Origin: JBCDCB01 sp039182735
GTDB taxonomy: Bacteria > Planctomycetota > Phycisphaerae > Phycisphaerales > UBA1924
DNA: 23,134 nt
Assembly (NCBI GenBank): GCA_039182735.1
Contig: JBCDCB010000025.1
Coordinates: 1 to 23,134, forward strand
Direction: 5' to 3'
Of the stretch, positions 14,814 through 21,337 are shown in pieces (the first letter of the stretch is position 1; each line of letters begins with the position of its first letter). The position numbers and the translations under genes were made by a program. The notes under the pieces are model-generated. The model ran no database searches. It had not been told where the DNA came from and saw only the letters and a program-made list of their open reading frames with translations.

Positions 14814-14828
14814 GGCCCCGCGCACCGC

Positions 14829-14834
14829 TACCAT
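14829..14834 (+). promoter_or_regulatory. -10 hexamer TACCAT of dnaX (leaderless candidate)
   Basis: TACCAT is followed by six bases (cgggcc) and the dnaX ATG at 14841. No Shine-Dalgarno is present. This would let dnaX be transcribed separately from the SRP RNA just upstream. Confidence 0.5.
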
Positions 14835-14840
14835 CGGGCC

Positions 14841-15959
14841 ATGGCCTACACCGTTCTCGCCAGGCGATACCGCTCACGCTCCTTCGACGAACTCGTCGGG
14901 CAGCAGGCCATCGCCCGCACACTCTCCAACGCGATCGAGCAGGACCGCGTCGCCCACGCCTACCTCTTCGTCGGCACGCGTGGGGTCGGCAAGACCTCCG
15001 CCGCCCGCATCTTCGCCAAGGCCATCAACGGTGGGAGCGAAGACGTGGACGAGGCGATCATGACCGGTCGCGACACGGACGTCATCGAGATCGACGCCGC
15101 GTCGAACTCGAAAGTCGAAGAGGCGCGCGAGCTGATCTCGAACGCGATCTACCGCCCGCTCCGCGGCAGCAAGAAGGTCTACATCATCGATGAGGTCCAC
15201 ATGCTCTCGAGCCATGCGTTCAACGCGCTGCTCAAGACGCTGGAAGAGCCGCCCGACCACGTCATCTTCATCCTGTGTACCACCGAGACGCACAAGGTCC
15301 CCGCGACGATCCAATCTCGCTGCCAGCGCTTCGACTTCCGCAACCTCTCGCCCGACGAGGTGCTCGAACATCTCCGGGCTGTTTGCGAGCAGGAGAAGAT
15401 CGCCGCCGAAGACGACGCGCTCATGCGCATCGCGCGCCTCGCCAACGGCTCGATGCGCGACGGGCTCAGCCTTCTCGACCGCGTGATCGCCGCCTCCGCG
15501 TCGAAGCAAGGCGTGACCAGCGATGTGCTCGACGCGCTGCTGGGCGTGCCCGAGCGTCAGGAGATCGCGCGTGTGATCGACGCCGTCGCGGAAGGCGACG
15601 CCTCGACCGCGCTCAGCGCCGCCGGCGACCTGCTCGCGCGCGGCACGCCGATCGAGCAGTGCTTCACCACCATGGTCGAGTCGCTGCGTGATCTCATGCT
15701 GGTCGTCACCTGCGGGCCCGAGACCGACCTGCTGCAAGAGCTCGGCGACGCCCGCCAACAAACGACCGACCGGGCCGCGAAGTTCGACGCGCCGCAGTTG
15801 ATCCACATGATCGCGCTGTGCGAGAGCGGGCAGCGCTTGTGCCGGAGTTCGAGCACCCCGCGCGCGCTGTTTGATGCGATCATCGCGAGGCTCGCGATGA
15901 CGGACCGGATCGCGGAAGCCGCGGCGATCGCCGGGGGCGCCCCACCGGGAAAAGCCTGA
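14841..15959 (+). CDS. dnaX: DNA polymerase III subunit gamma (unshifted dnaX product)
   Basis: A 372-residue AAA+ clamp-loader subunit of the replicative polymerase. Walker A is GTRGVGKT at 45-52, Walker B with sensor is YIIDEVHML near 114-122, and the arginine finger lies in TIQSRCQRF. A third-domain helical region runs to about 360. The zinc module normally sitting between the Walker A helix and VIEIDAAS has lost all its cysteines: residues 62-79 are short and read NGGSEDVDEAIMTGRDT. The frame ends at TGA 15957-15959, two codons after the slippery G GGA AAA (15947-15953). This zero-frame product would be the gamma form, and the rest of the gene lies in the -1 frame. ybaB and recR follow. 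Confidence 0.93.
   Translation: MAYTVLARRYRSRSFDELVGQQAIARTLSNAIEQDRVAHAYLFVGTRGVGKTSAARIFAKAINGGSEDVDEAIMTGRDTDVIEIDAASNSKVEEARELISNAIYRPLRGSKKVYIIDEVHMLSSHAFNALLKTLEEPPDHVIFILCTTETHKVPATIQSRCQRFDFRNLSPDEVLEHLRAVCEQEKIAAEDDALMRIARLANGSMRDGLSLLDRVIAASASKQGVTSDVLDALLGVPERQEIARVIDAVAEGDASTALSAAGDLLARGTPIEQCFTTMVESLRDLMLVVTCGPETDLLQELGDARQQTTDRAAKFDAPQLIHMIALCESGQRLCRSSSTPRALFDAIIARLAMTDRIAEAAAIAGGAPPGKA
15947..15953 (+). other. dnaX: -1 ribosomal frameshift site G GGA AAA in dnaX
   Basis: The heptamer GGGAAAA is phased X XXY YYZ in the dnaX zero frame (CCG GGA AAA GCC TGA). Both tRNAs can re-pair after a one-base backward slip, and the stop codon follows after one more codon. After slipping, reading resumes at 15953 and stays open to 16480. 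Downstream, 15963-15970 can pair with 15979-15988 (8 bp, two-base bulge, eight-base loop) starting 9 nt after the heptamer. This is a typical position for a stimulatory stem-loop. Confidence 0.75.
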
Positions 15960-16480
15960 CGGGGGCGACGCGCCGGCCCGTCGCGCCCGCGCCCGTTCCC
16001 GAACCCGCACGACCCGAGACACCCGCGCCCGCTTCTCGACCAACGGAGCCGGTGCCCGAGCCCGCGCCGGTCGGCGTCGAGGCGAAGCCCGCGCTACACG
16101 CGCCCGCGTCGCCCGGGGCGCTGATGAGCGCCATGCTCGCGCGTGCCGAGGGCCGCCCGTCGGTGCGCTCGCTGCTCGCCTCGATCGAACTCGATTCGAT
16201 GAACGAGCGCACCGCGACGTTCCGCATCACCGACGCCGAGCGCACGGGCTACGCGCGGATGCACGCGAGCGTGCTGGCCGACCTCATCGAGCAGTGCGGC
16301 GGCGGGAAGCGGGCGATCGAGTTCCTCGAATCCGCCGAGCCCGCGCCGCGACCGGCTCGCCCGAACGACACCGAAGTCTCGCCCGAGATGCGCGAGAAGG
16401 CCATGCAGCACCCCGTCGTCCGCAAGGCGACCGAACTCTTTGACGCGCGCGTCATCGACGTGCGACCGGAGAACGACTGA
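15953..16480 (+). CDS. dnaX: DnaX tau-specific C-terminal extension (-1 frame)
   Basis: This open frame of 175 codons is reached from dnaX by a -1 shift and gives a 546-residue tau. It starts with a Pro/Ala-rich linker of about 55 residues (VAPAPVPEPARPETPAPA and similar). A folded-looking domain with SVRSLLASIELDSMNERTATFRI follows, and it ends HPVVRKATELFDARVIDVRPEND. Many bacterial DnaX proteins end in just this HP-V-KA-ELF--V-DVR style. In well-studied systems the tau extension binds the polymerase core and helicase. The reading frame has no convincing start of its own near 15953. An independent small ORF from ATG 16052 is the weaker alternative. The stop is 2 bp from the ybaB ATG. Confidence 0.8.
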   Translation, partial: SLTGATRRPVAPAPVPEPARPETPAPASRPTEPVPEPAPVGVEAKPALHAPASPGALMSAMLARAEGRPSVRSLLASIELDSMNERTATFRITDAERTGYARMHASVLADLIEQCGGGKRAIEFLESAEPAPRPARPNDTEVSPEMREKAMQHPVVRKATELFDARVIDVRPEND

Positions 16481-16482
16481 CC

Positions 16483-16857
16483 ATGTTCGGCAACCTCGAT
16501 CAGATGAAGGCCCTCGGGCAGGTCGCCTCGCTCCTCGGCAACAAGGAGAAGATGCGGCAGGTCGCCGACGACCTCAAGGCGCGCATCGAACGCCTCTCCG
16601 CCGAGGGCAGCGCGGGCGGCGGCGCGGTCCGCGTCCGCGTGACCGGCAAGCTCAAGGTCGAGGACATCACCCTCGACCCCGCGCTCGTGCAGGGCATGGC
16701 AGCGGGCGGCGAGCAGGGGCTCGTCGAGCAGGCCATCCAAGGCGCGACGAATGAGGCGATCCAGAAGATGCAAGAGATGATCAAGGACGAGACGAACAAG
16801 TCCGCGCGCGAGCTCGGGCTCCCCGAGGTACCGGGGCTCGGGAACTTCCTCTCGTGA
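16483..16857 (+). CDS. ybaB: YbaB/EbfC nucleoid-associated DNA-binding protein
   Basis: A 124-residue small basic-acidic dimeric protein of the YbaB/EbfC family, which binds DNA and is usually encoded between dnaX and recR, as here. Recognisable features are the N-terminal FGNLDQMKALGQV and the central glycine-rich G-A-VRVRVTGKLKVEDITLDP beta segment. The helix with EAIQKMQEMIKDE precedes a short GLGNF-type C-terminus. It begins 2 bp after the tau stop, with GGAGAA 9 nt upstream. Its stop TGA overlaps the recR GTG (GTGA), indicating translational coupling. Confidence 0.94.
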   Translation: MFGNLDQMKALGQVASLLGNKEKMRQVADDLKARIERLSAEGSAGGGAVRVRVTGKLKVEDITLDPALVQGMAAGGEQGLVEQAIQGATNEAIQKMQEMIKDETNKSARELGLPEVPGLGNFLS

Positions 16858-17492
16858 ACGACACCCGCGGCTACCCCGAGCCGGTCCAGCGCCTGATCGA
16901 CTGCTTCGCCAAGCTGCCGGGCATCGGACGCCGGTCCGCCGAGCGCCTCGCGTTCCACGTGCTCAAGTCGGAGGTGGACGAAGCGCGCGAGCTCGCCGGC
17001 GCGATCGGCGACGTCAAGACGCAGGTCCGCCACTGCGCGGTGTGCTTCAACTTCGCCGACGACGAGCGCTGCGCGGTCTGCAACGATCCTCGCCGGGAGC
17101 GCTCGAGCGTGCTCGTGGTCGAGCAGCCCAAGGACGCGCTCGCGATCGAGCAGACGGGCATGTACCGGGGTCTGTACCACGTGCTGCTCGGGCGGATCAG
17201 CCCACTCGACGGCGTGAACGCGGAGGATCTCACGGTCGCCGACCTGCTCGCGCGCCTCGATGATCCCGAGAGAAACGCGGGCGAGATGCGCGTCGAAGAG
17301 GTCATCCTCGGGCTCAACCCCACGCTCGAAGGCGACGGCACGGGGCTCTACCTCGCCGACCAGATCGAACGCCGGGGTGTGCGGATCACGCAGCTTGCGC
17401 GGGGTCTGCCGAGCGGCGCGACGCTGGAGTTCGCGAGCAAGGCGGTCCTCGCCGACGCCATCGCCGGGCGACGCGCCTTCGATCACCAGTGA
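16854..17492 (+). CDS. recR: recombination protein RecR
   Basis: A 212-residue recombination mediator that works with RecO/RecF to load RecA on gapped DNA. It has the helix-hairpin-helix LPGIGRRSAERLAFH at 21-35 and a four-cysteine zinc finger C61-x2-C64 ... C73-x2-C76. A Toprim domain starting SVLVVEQPKD (85-94) follows, and the C-terminus contains NPTLEGDGTGLYLADQI and TQLARGLPSGATLEFA, both standard. Length is slightly above the usual 200. GTG is chosen as start because it overlaps the ybaB stop in a GTGA arrangement and the N-terminus aligns with the family. rpoN starts 64 bp downstream. Confidence 0.96.
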   Translation: MNDTRGYPEPVQRLIDCFAKLPGIGRRSAERLAFHVLKSEVDEARELAGAIGDVKTQVRHCAVCFNFADDERCAVCNDPRRERSSVLVVEQPKDALAIEQTGMYRGLYHVLLGRISPLDGVNAEDLTVADLLARLDDPERNAGEMRVEEVILGLNPTLEGDGTGLYLADQIERRGVRITQLARGLPSGATLEFASKAVLADAIAGRRAFDHQ

Positions 17493-17516
17493 ACAGGTTC
17501 GATCGGTTTGCGCCGA

Positions 17517-17543
17517 TATAGTCCGGCGGGCACGCGTGCCCGC
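17517..17543 (+). promoter_or_regulatory. rpoN promoter candidate and 18-bp perfect palindrome
   Basis: TATAGT (17517-17522) is a plausible -10 hexamer in the recR-rpoN gap. Bases 17526-17543, GCGGGCACGCGTGCCCGC, are a perfect 18-bp palindrome covering the expected transcription start. The palindrome ends 2 bp before the GGAG that serves rpoN. It could be an operator, or an mRNA hairpin (7-bp stem, CGCG loop) beside the ribosome-binding site. Confidence 0.4.
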
Positions 17544-17556
17544 ACGGAGCGACGTG

Positions 17557-19113
17557 ATGCGTCTGGACACATCCCAGCAAATGAAGCTCGGCCAGCACAT
17601 GAAGCTGGCCCCGCGGATGATCCAGTCGATGGAGATCCTCCAGCTCGCGCTTCCCGCGCTCGAAGAGCGCATCGAGCAGGAGCTCGAGTCCAATGTCGCG
17701 CTCGAGACCTTCGAGCCGGAGGGCGACGAGGTGAACGTCCGCGAGCAGATCGAGGAGACCGAACGCGACGCCCGCGAGAACGAACGCGAACTCCTCGTGG
17801 ACGAGAACGGCTCCGCCGAGGACTTCGAGCGCCTCGCCTCTTTCGAGAACTCCTACGGCGACGCCCTCGACGACTCCATCCACCCGAACGCACGCGAACG
17901 CGAGTACGAGCCCGGGTCTTACTCGCCGTCCCGCATGGAGGGCGAACGCGACTCGAAGATGGACGCGATGGCCAACGCGCCCGCGCGCGGCGCGTCGCTC
18001 GTCGATCAGCTGCTCGAACAGTGGATGTTCGCGGAAATCGATGAGACCCTCCGCGAACCCGGCAAGCTTGTCATCGAGAACATCGATGACGACGGCTACA
18101 TCCGCGCGGAACTCGAGCGTGTTGCGCAGGCCGCTCCCCCCGGGTCCGGAGGCGACAACGGCCAGCGGGCAAGTGTGGAGCAACTCGAACGCGCGCTGCA
18201 AGCGATCCAGCTCTTCCTCGAGCCGCCCGGCATCGGCGCGCGCGACGTGCGCGAGTGCCTGCTGCTGCAGGCCGACGCGGCGTGCGACGAGTTCCCGGGC
18301 GACGACGGCTGGCGCCACGCACGATTGCTCATCGACGAGCACTTCGACGACCTGCTCCACAACCGGTTGCCGCGCATCGCCGAGCGATCGGGGCTCCCGA
18401 TGGAGTCGATCAACGACGCGGTCGAGCGGATGCGCCGGCTCGATCTGCACCCCGGTCGCCAGGTGGTGAGCGAGGCGCCGAGCGTCATCGTGCCCGACGC
18501 GATCGTCGAGTACGACGAGGACGCGGACACCTACGTCGCGTCGCTCACCGACGGGCGCTTCCCGCGTCTGCGGGTGAACGACGAGATCGCGGCGCTCTCG
18601 AAAGATCGCAGCGTGGAACGCAAGGACCGCGCCTTCATCCGAACGAACATCGCCAACGCGCAGTGGCTGATCGACGCCGTCGGGCAACGCCGCCAGACCA
18701 TGCTCCGCGTGATCAACGTCGTCGTCGGCGCCCAGCGCGACTTCTTCGACCTCGGGCCGCAGGCGCTCAAGCCGCTGCCCATGACCCAGGTCGCCGAGCA
18801 GCTCGGCGTGCACGTCGCCACGGTTTCTCGCGCCGTCTCCGGCAAGTTCCTGCAGACCCCGCGCGGCGTCTTCCCGCTCCGCCAGTTCTTCTCCGGCGGC
18901 ACGCAGACCGAATCGGGCGAGGAGATGTCCTGGGAAGCCGTCCGCGCGGCGCTGCACGACATCATCGACGCCGAGGACAAGGCCAAGCCCCTCAGCGATG
19001 AGGCGCTCGCCAAGGCCCTCAAAGAGCGCGGGATCGACATCGCGCGACGCACCGTCGCCAAGTACCGCGCACAGATGGACATCCCGCCGGCGCGGATGCG
19101 CAAGAAGTTCTAG
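17557..19113 (+). CDS. rpoN: RNA polymerase sigma-54 factor
   Basis: A 518-residue alternative sigma factor that recognises -24/-12 promoters and needs an AAA+ enhancer-binding activator. Region I is QQMKLGQHMKLAPRMIQSMEILQ at about 7-29. A long acidic region II of roughly 90 residues follows (about 52-140), then the core-binding domain (about 145-330). The helix-turn-helix PMTQVAEQLGVHVATVSRAV is at 407-426, and the RpoN box ARRTVAKYR is at 496-504. ATG 17557 is chosen because region I begins here and GGAG lies 7 nt upstream; the frame stays open further upstream inside recR. No enhancer-binding protein is in the window. The stop is 4 bp from the convergent ABC permease stop. Confidence 0.97.
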   Translation: MRLDTSQQMKLGQHMKLAPRMIQSMEILQLALPALEERIEQELESNVALETFEPEGDEVNVREQIEETERDARENERELLVDENGSAEDFERLASFENSYGDALDDSIHPNAREREYEPGSYSPSRMEGERDSKMDAMANAPARGASLVDQLLEQWMFAEIDETLREPGKLVIENIDDDGYIRAELERVAQAAPPGSGGDNGQRASVEQLERALQAIQLFLEPPGIGARDVRECLLLQADAACDEFPGDDGWRHARLLIDEHFDDLLHNRLPRIAERSGLPMESINDAVERMRRLDLHPGRQVVSEAPSVIVPDAIVEYDEDADTYVASLTDGRFPRLRVNDEIAALSKDRSVERKDRAFIRTNIANAQWLIDAVGQRRQTMLRVINVVVGAQRDFFDLGPQALKPLPMTQVAEQLGVHVATVSRAVSGKFLQTPRGVFPLRQFFSGGTQTESGEEMSWEAVRAALHDIIDAEDKAKPLSDEALAKALKERGIDIARRTVAKYRAQMDIPPARMRKKF

Positions 19114-19117
19114 CGGC

Positions 19118-20923
19118 TCAGCGGGTGCCCGCGAGCTTGCGCACGGTCATGTCGAAGTTCTTCGTCATGCTTGCGCGCAGGCCGAGCACCACGAGCACGT
19201 ACACGACCGCGGCGCTCACCGACCCGAGCAGCAGCCCGAACCGGGCGTTGCCCGTCGCGCCCTGTGCCTGCACGGTCGCTTCGAGCCGTGTCGCCGGATC
19301 GATCGCCGCGTGCACGAGTGTCAGCGGGTTGAACGCGGCGACGACGGGTCCGACCACCTCAATCTGCCCGCCCATCTGCACGCCACAGAGCCCGAGCGTT
19401 CCGCCGATCGCGCCGGCAACGAGCACCGTCATCACCGTCGAGGAGAGCGTGCCCTTCGAGCGCAGCGACCATTGCAGACCGATCATCACGCACATCGCCA
19501 CAAACGGCACCGTGACCAGCGGCGCCATGAACGCGACCTCGGGCAGCACGATCGGCACGTTGATGGTCGCGCCGTTCTGACCGCTGACCTGGAACGAATC
19601 GCTCGTGACGATCGCGAAAAGCCCCGCCACCGCGACTGTTCCGAGCGGGACCGCCAGCAGGGGGGTGAGGAACGAGATCAGCCCGCGCAGCTTCCCGGTG
19701 AGATACGCCGAGGGCGTGAGCGGCGTCGTGAGCAGCAGATCCAGCGTGCCGTCTTCGCGCTCGCGCGTGATCGATGTCGCCGAGGCCTGCAGCGCCACGA
19801 GCAGCACGACAAGCAGTTCGACGTACACCGTCGCGATGAGCGCGAGGTGGAACTCGTCAGTCGTCATCCCGCCGTTCTGGTAGTAGATGACGAGCCCGAG
19901 TCCCCACAGCGAGCCGGTCGCGATGAAGAGCCAGCGTGCGACGGTCTTTGGGAGCGTGGCCTGCCTTGCCGCCGCCTCGCGCCACGCGATGGGGTTGGAC
20001 CAGACCTGCCGCGGCGCACGGGTTTTTTCGCCGATCACGCCTCGGCTGCCGCGCGAGCCGCCCTCCAGCCCGAAGCGCCGCACACCGAACGCCGAGACAA
20101 CGGTCAGCACGAGCGTGACGAGCAGCGAAAGCGAGACGAACGCGAGCACAGGCGACCCGAACCAGAAGGCGCGAACGGGCGACATCGCCGCGAGTTCCAC
20201 CGTGTCCGGGCGCGGGAACCCGCTCGGGTTGATCAGCGCACGGAGCGTGAGGAAGGGGTTCACCGGGGTCATCCACGTCACGCCCAGCGAGGACCCCGCG
20301 CGGAGCCACGCGTCGATCGCGATCGTGATCCCGAGGTAGCTCACCACCGCGACGTAGAACGCGAACTCCGCCCGCCGACCGGCGATCCGGCTGACCGAGA
20401 GCATCACCGCGATCGCGCCGACCGCGAGCGCCGCCGACCCCGCGACGAAGTACGACGCCGCGATCGCCGTGCCCGGCACGCCCCCGAAGTACTGCGTCAT
20501 CGCGAACAGCGGCAGCGACGCAAGCAGCAGCGCGAACACAAAGAACAGACGCCCGTACATCATCCCCAGCACGATCTGCAGCGGAGACATCGGCGTCGTG
20601 AGCAAAATCTCCCACGTCCGCGGGTTCGCCTCCTGGCGGATCGCGCCCGCCATGAACGCCGGCGTCAGGATGCAGATCGCGATGATCTGAAGGAAGGCGA
20701 TCGCCTCGAATGCCGACGCGCCCGCCAGCGCCAGGTCCTGGAACTCAAGCGTCCCGCTCGAAGACTTGGTCAGCATCAGCCCGACCAGCGCCACCAGCAG
20801 CACGAACAAGTAGGTGCTGCGCAAGTACATATGACGATCGCGACGCGACCCGCCTTCGATCAGGCGGACCGCGATCGGGTTCAACGGCACCAGGCTCAGC
20901 AACCAGCGAACAATCGGCGGCAT
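19118..20923 (-). CDS. ABC-2 type transporter permease, internally duplicated
   Basis: A 601-residue multi-spanning inner-membrane protein with about 12 hydrophobic segments. It resembles ABC-2 export permeases, which pair with a separate ATPase. Two halves share motifs in the same order: NPIA near residue 15 and again near 310; RTWEILLTTPMSP near 102 versus GTLDLLLTTPLTP near 392; and NPFLTLRALINP near 222 versus NPLTLVHAAIDP near 532. It therefore looks like a fused tandem duplication, one chain doing the work of a permease dimer. No ATPase gene is adjacent, so the partner lies elsewhere. ATG 20923 is preferred because TAGCAT ends 7 nt upstream; ATG 20932 would add three residues. The cargo is unknown. 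Confidence 0.83.
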   Translation of the reverse strand: MPPIVRWLLSLVPLNPIAVRLIEGGSRRDRHMYLRSTYLFVLLVALVGLMLTKSSSGTLEFQDLALAGASAFEAIAFLQIIAICILTPAFMAGAIRQEANPRTWEILLTTPMSPLQIVLGMMYGRLFFVFALLLASLPLFAMTQYFGGVPGTAIAASYFVAGSAALAVGAIAVMLSVSRIAGRRAEFAFYVAVVSYLGITIAIDAWLRAGSSLGVTWMTPVNPFLTLRALINPSGFPRPDTVELAAMSPVRAFWFGSPVLAFVSLSLLVTLVLTVVSAFGVRRFGLEGGSRGSRGVIGEKTRAPRQVWSNPIAWREAAARQATLPKTVARWLFIATGSLWGLGLVIYYQNGGMTTDEFHLALIATVYVELLVVLLVALQASATSITREREDGTLDLLLTTPLTPSAYLTGKLRGLISFLTPLLAVPLGTVAVAGLFAIVTSDSFQVSGQNGATINVPIVLPEVAFMAPLVTVPFVAMCVMIGLQWSLRSKGTLSSTVMTVLVAGAIGGTLGLCGVQMGGQIEVVGPVVAAFNPLTLVHAAIDPATRLEATVQAQGATGNARFGLLLGSVSAAVVYVLVVLGLRASMTKNFDMTVRKLAGTR

Positions 20924-20930
20924 GGGCGGC

Positions 20931-20936
20931 ATGCTA
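20931..20936 (-). promoter_or_regulatory. -10 hexamer TAGCAT of the ABC permease gene (leaderless candidate)
   Basis: On the minus strand TAGCAT is followed by seven bases (gccgccc) and the ATG at 20923. It overlaps the alternative ATG at 20932, arguing against that earlier start. Confidence 0.45.
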
Positions 20937-21337
20937 CGCCCATCCCCGGGCACCGCACACGCCACCCGCGATCGACGTATCCTGTCAACTTCAACAACAC
21001 GAATACAGACCGCCCGGCTCCAACCGAGCAAGGCGGCTGTCTGGGCAATCTCACGACGCTCGGCAAACGCCCTGTAGCGGCTCCGCCGGCGACACCAACT
21101 CGGAGCGACTCAAACCGGAAACCGGTCCGATCCGACGCATTCCATCATTCGATTCTTCCCGTTGTACGCGTCGTCTCGAAGCAGGTTCCGAACACGCTCC
21201 CAGCTCGATCCCGCTCCGTGCGGAGCGCACCCGGCACGCGACCCGTGCCCGGTGTGCCGATGGATCCGTGAGCCCACGACAGCTCGCCCGGGTACCGCGT
21301 CCGCGTTCTCGCGCGACGCGTTCGAAGGGACCGACCG
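20937..21337 (+). other. 401-bp gene-free region upstream of rny
   Basis: No supported gene lies here; open frames crossing it are antisense or off-frame shadows. A TATCCT at 20978-20983 is the only TANNNT hexamer I noticed that could serve rny, and it would give a leader of about 350 nt. A slightly AT-richer patch lies at 21139-21167, and ACCGG-AAA-CCGGT (21114-21126) can form a small hairpin. Two stronger hairpins lie at 21212-21257. No known riboswitch or RNA family was recognised. Confidence 0.4.
21212..21257 (+). promoter_or_regulatory. tandem hairpins in the rny leader
   Basis: CGCTCCG (21212-21218) and CGGAGCG (21221-21227) form a 7-bp inverted repeat. Immediately after, 21227-21238 can pair with 21244-21257 as a 12-bp stem with two single-base bulges and the loop cgacc. 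They end 80 nt before the rny ATG, and no T-run follows. Confidence 0.35.

Noticed and set aside
14810..14822. CGCGGG-C-CCCGCG as an intrinsic terminator of ffs
   Set aside because: The loop is too short and no T-run follows; it may be a 3'-end processing signal at most.
13456..15063. A 535-codon plus-strand frame opposite PIN-TRAM, running through ffs
   Set aside because: It overlaps the SRP RNA and the start of dnaX in another frame, and has shadow composition.
16052..16480. A separate 142-residue gene downstream of dnaX
   Set aside because: Its open frame extends back to the slippery site, its content matches a DnaX tau C-terminus, and no Shine-Dalgarno or TANNNT box precedes ATG 16052.
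17386..18957. A 523-codon minus-strand open frame opposite rpoN
   Set aside because: It mirrors rpoN codons, is Arg/Val/Leu/Asp-rich and shows no recognisable motif.
20984..20989. TTGACA on the minus strand as a -35 box for the ABC permease
   Set aside because: It lies about 47 bp from the TAGCAT -10 candidate, far from the 17-bp optimum, and no other -10 is suitably placed.
21013..21090. Possible small RNA (6S-like) in the rny leader
   Set aside because: Only short stems could be drawn and no family consensus was recognised.
18998..21271. A 757-codon plus-strand open frame
   Set aside because: It is Arg/His/Asp-rich with no domain, lies opposite the ABC permease and crosses the rny leader. 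Long antisense frames are expected in GC-rich DNA.
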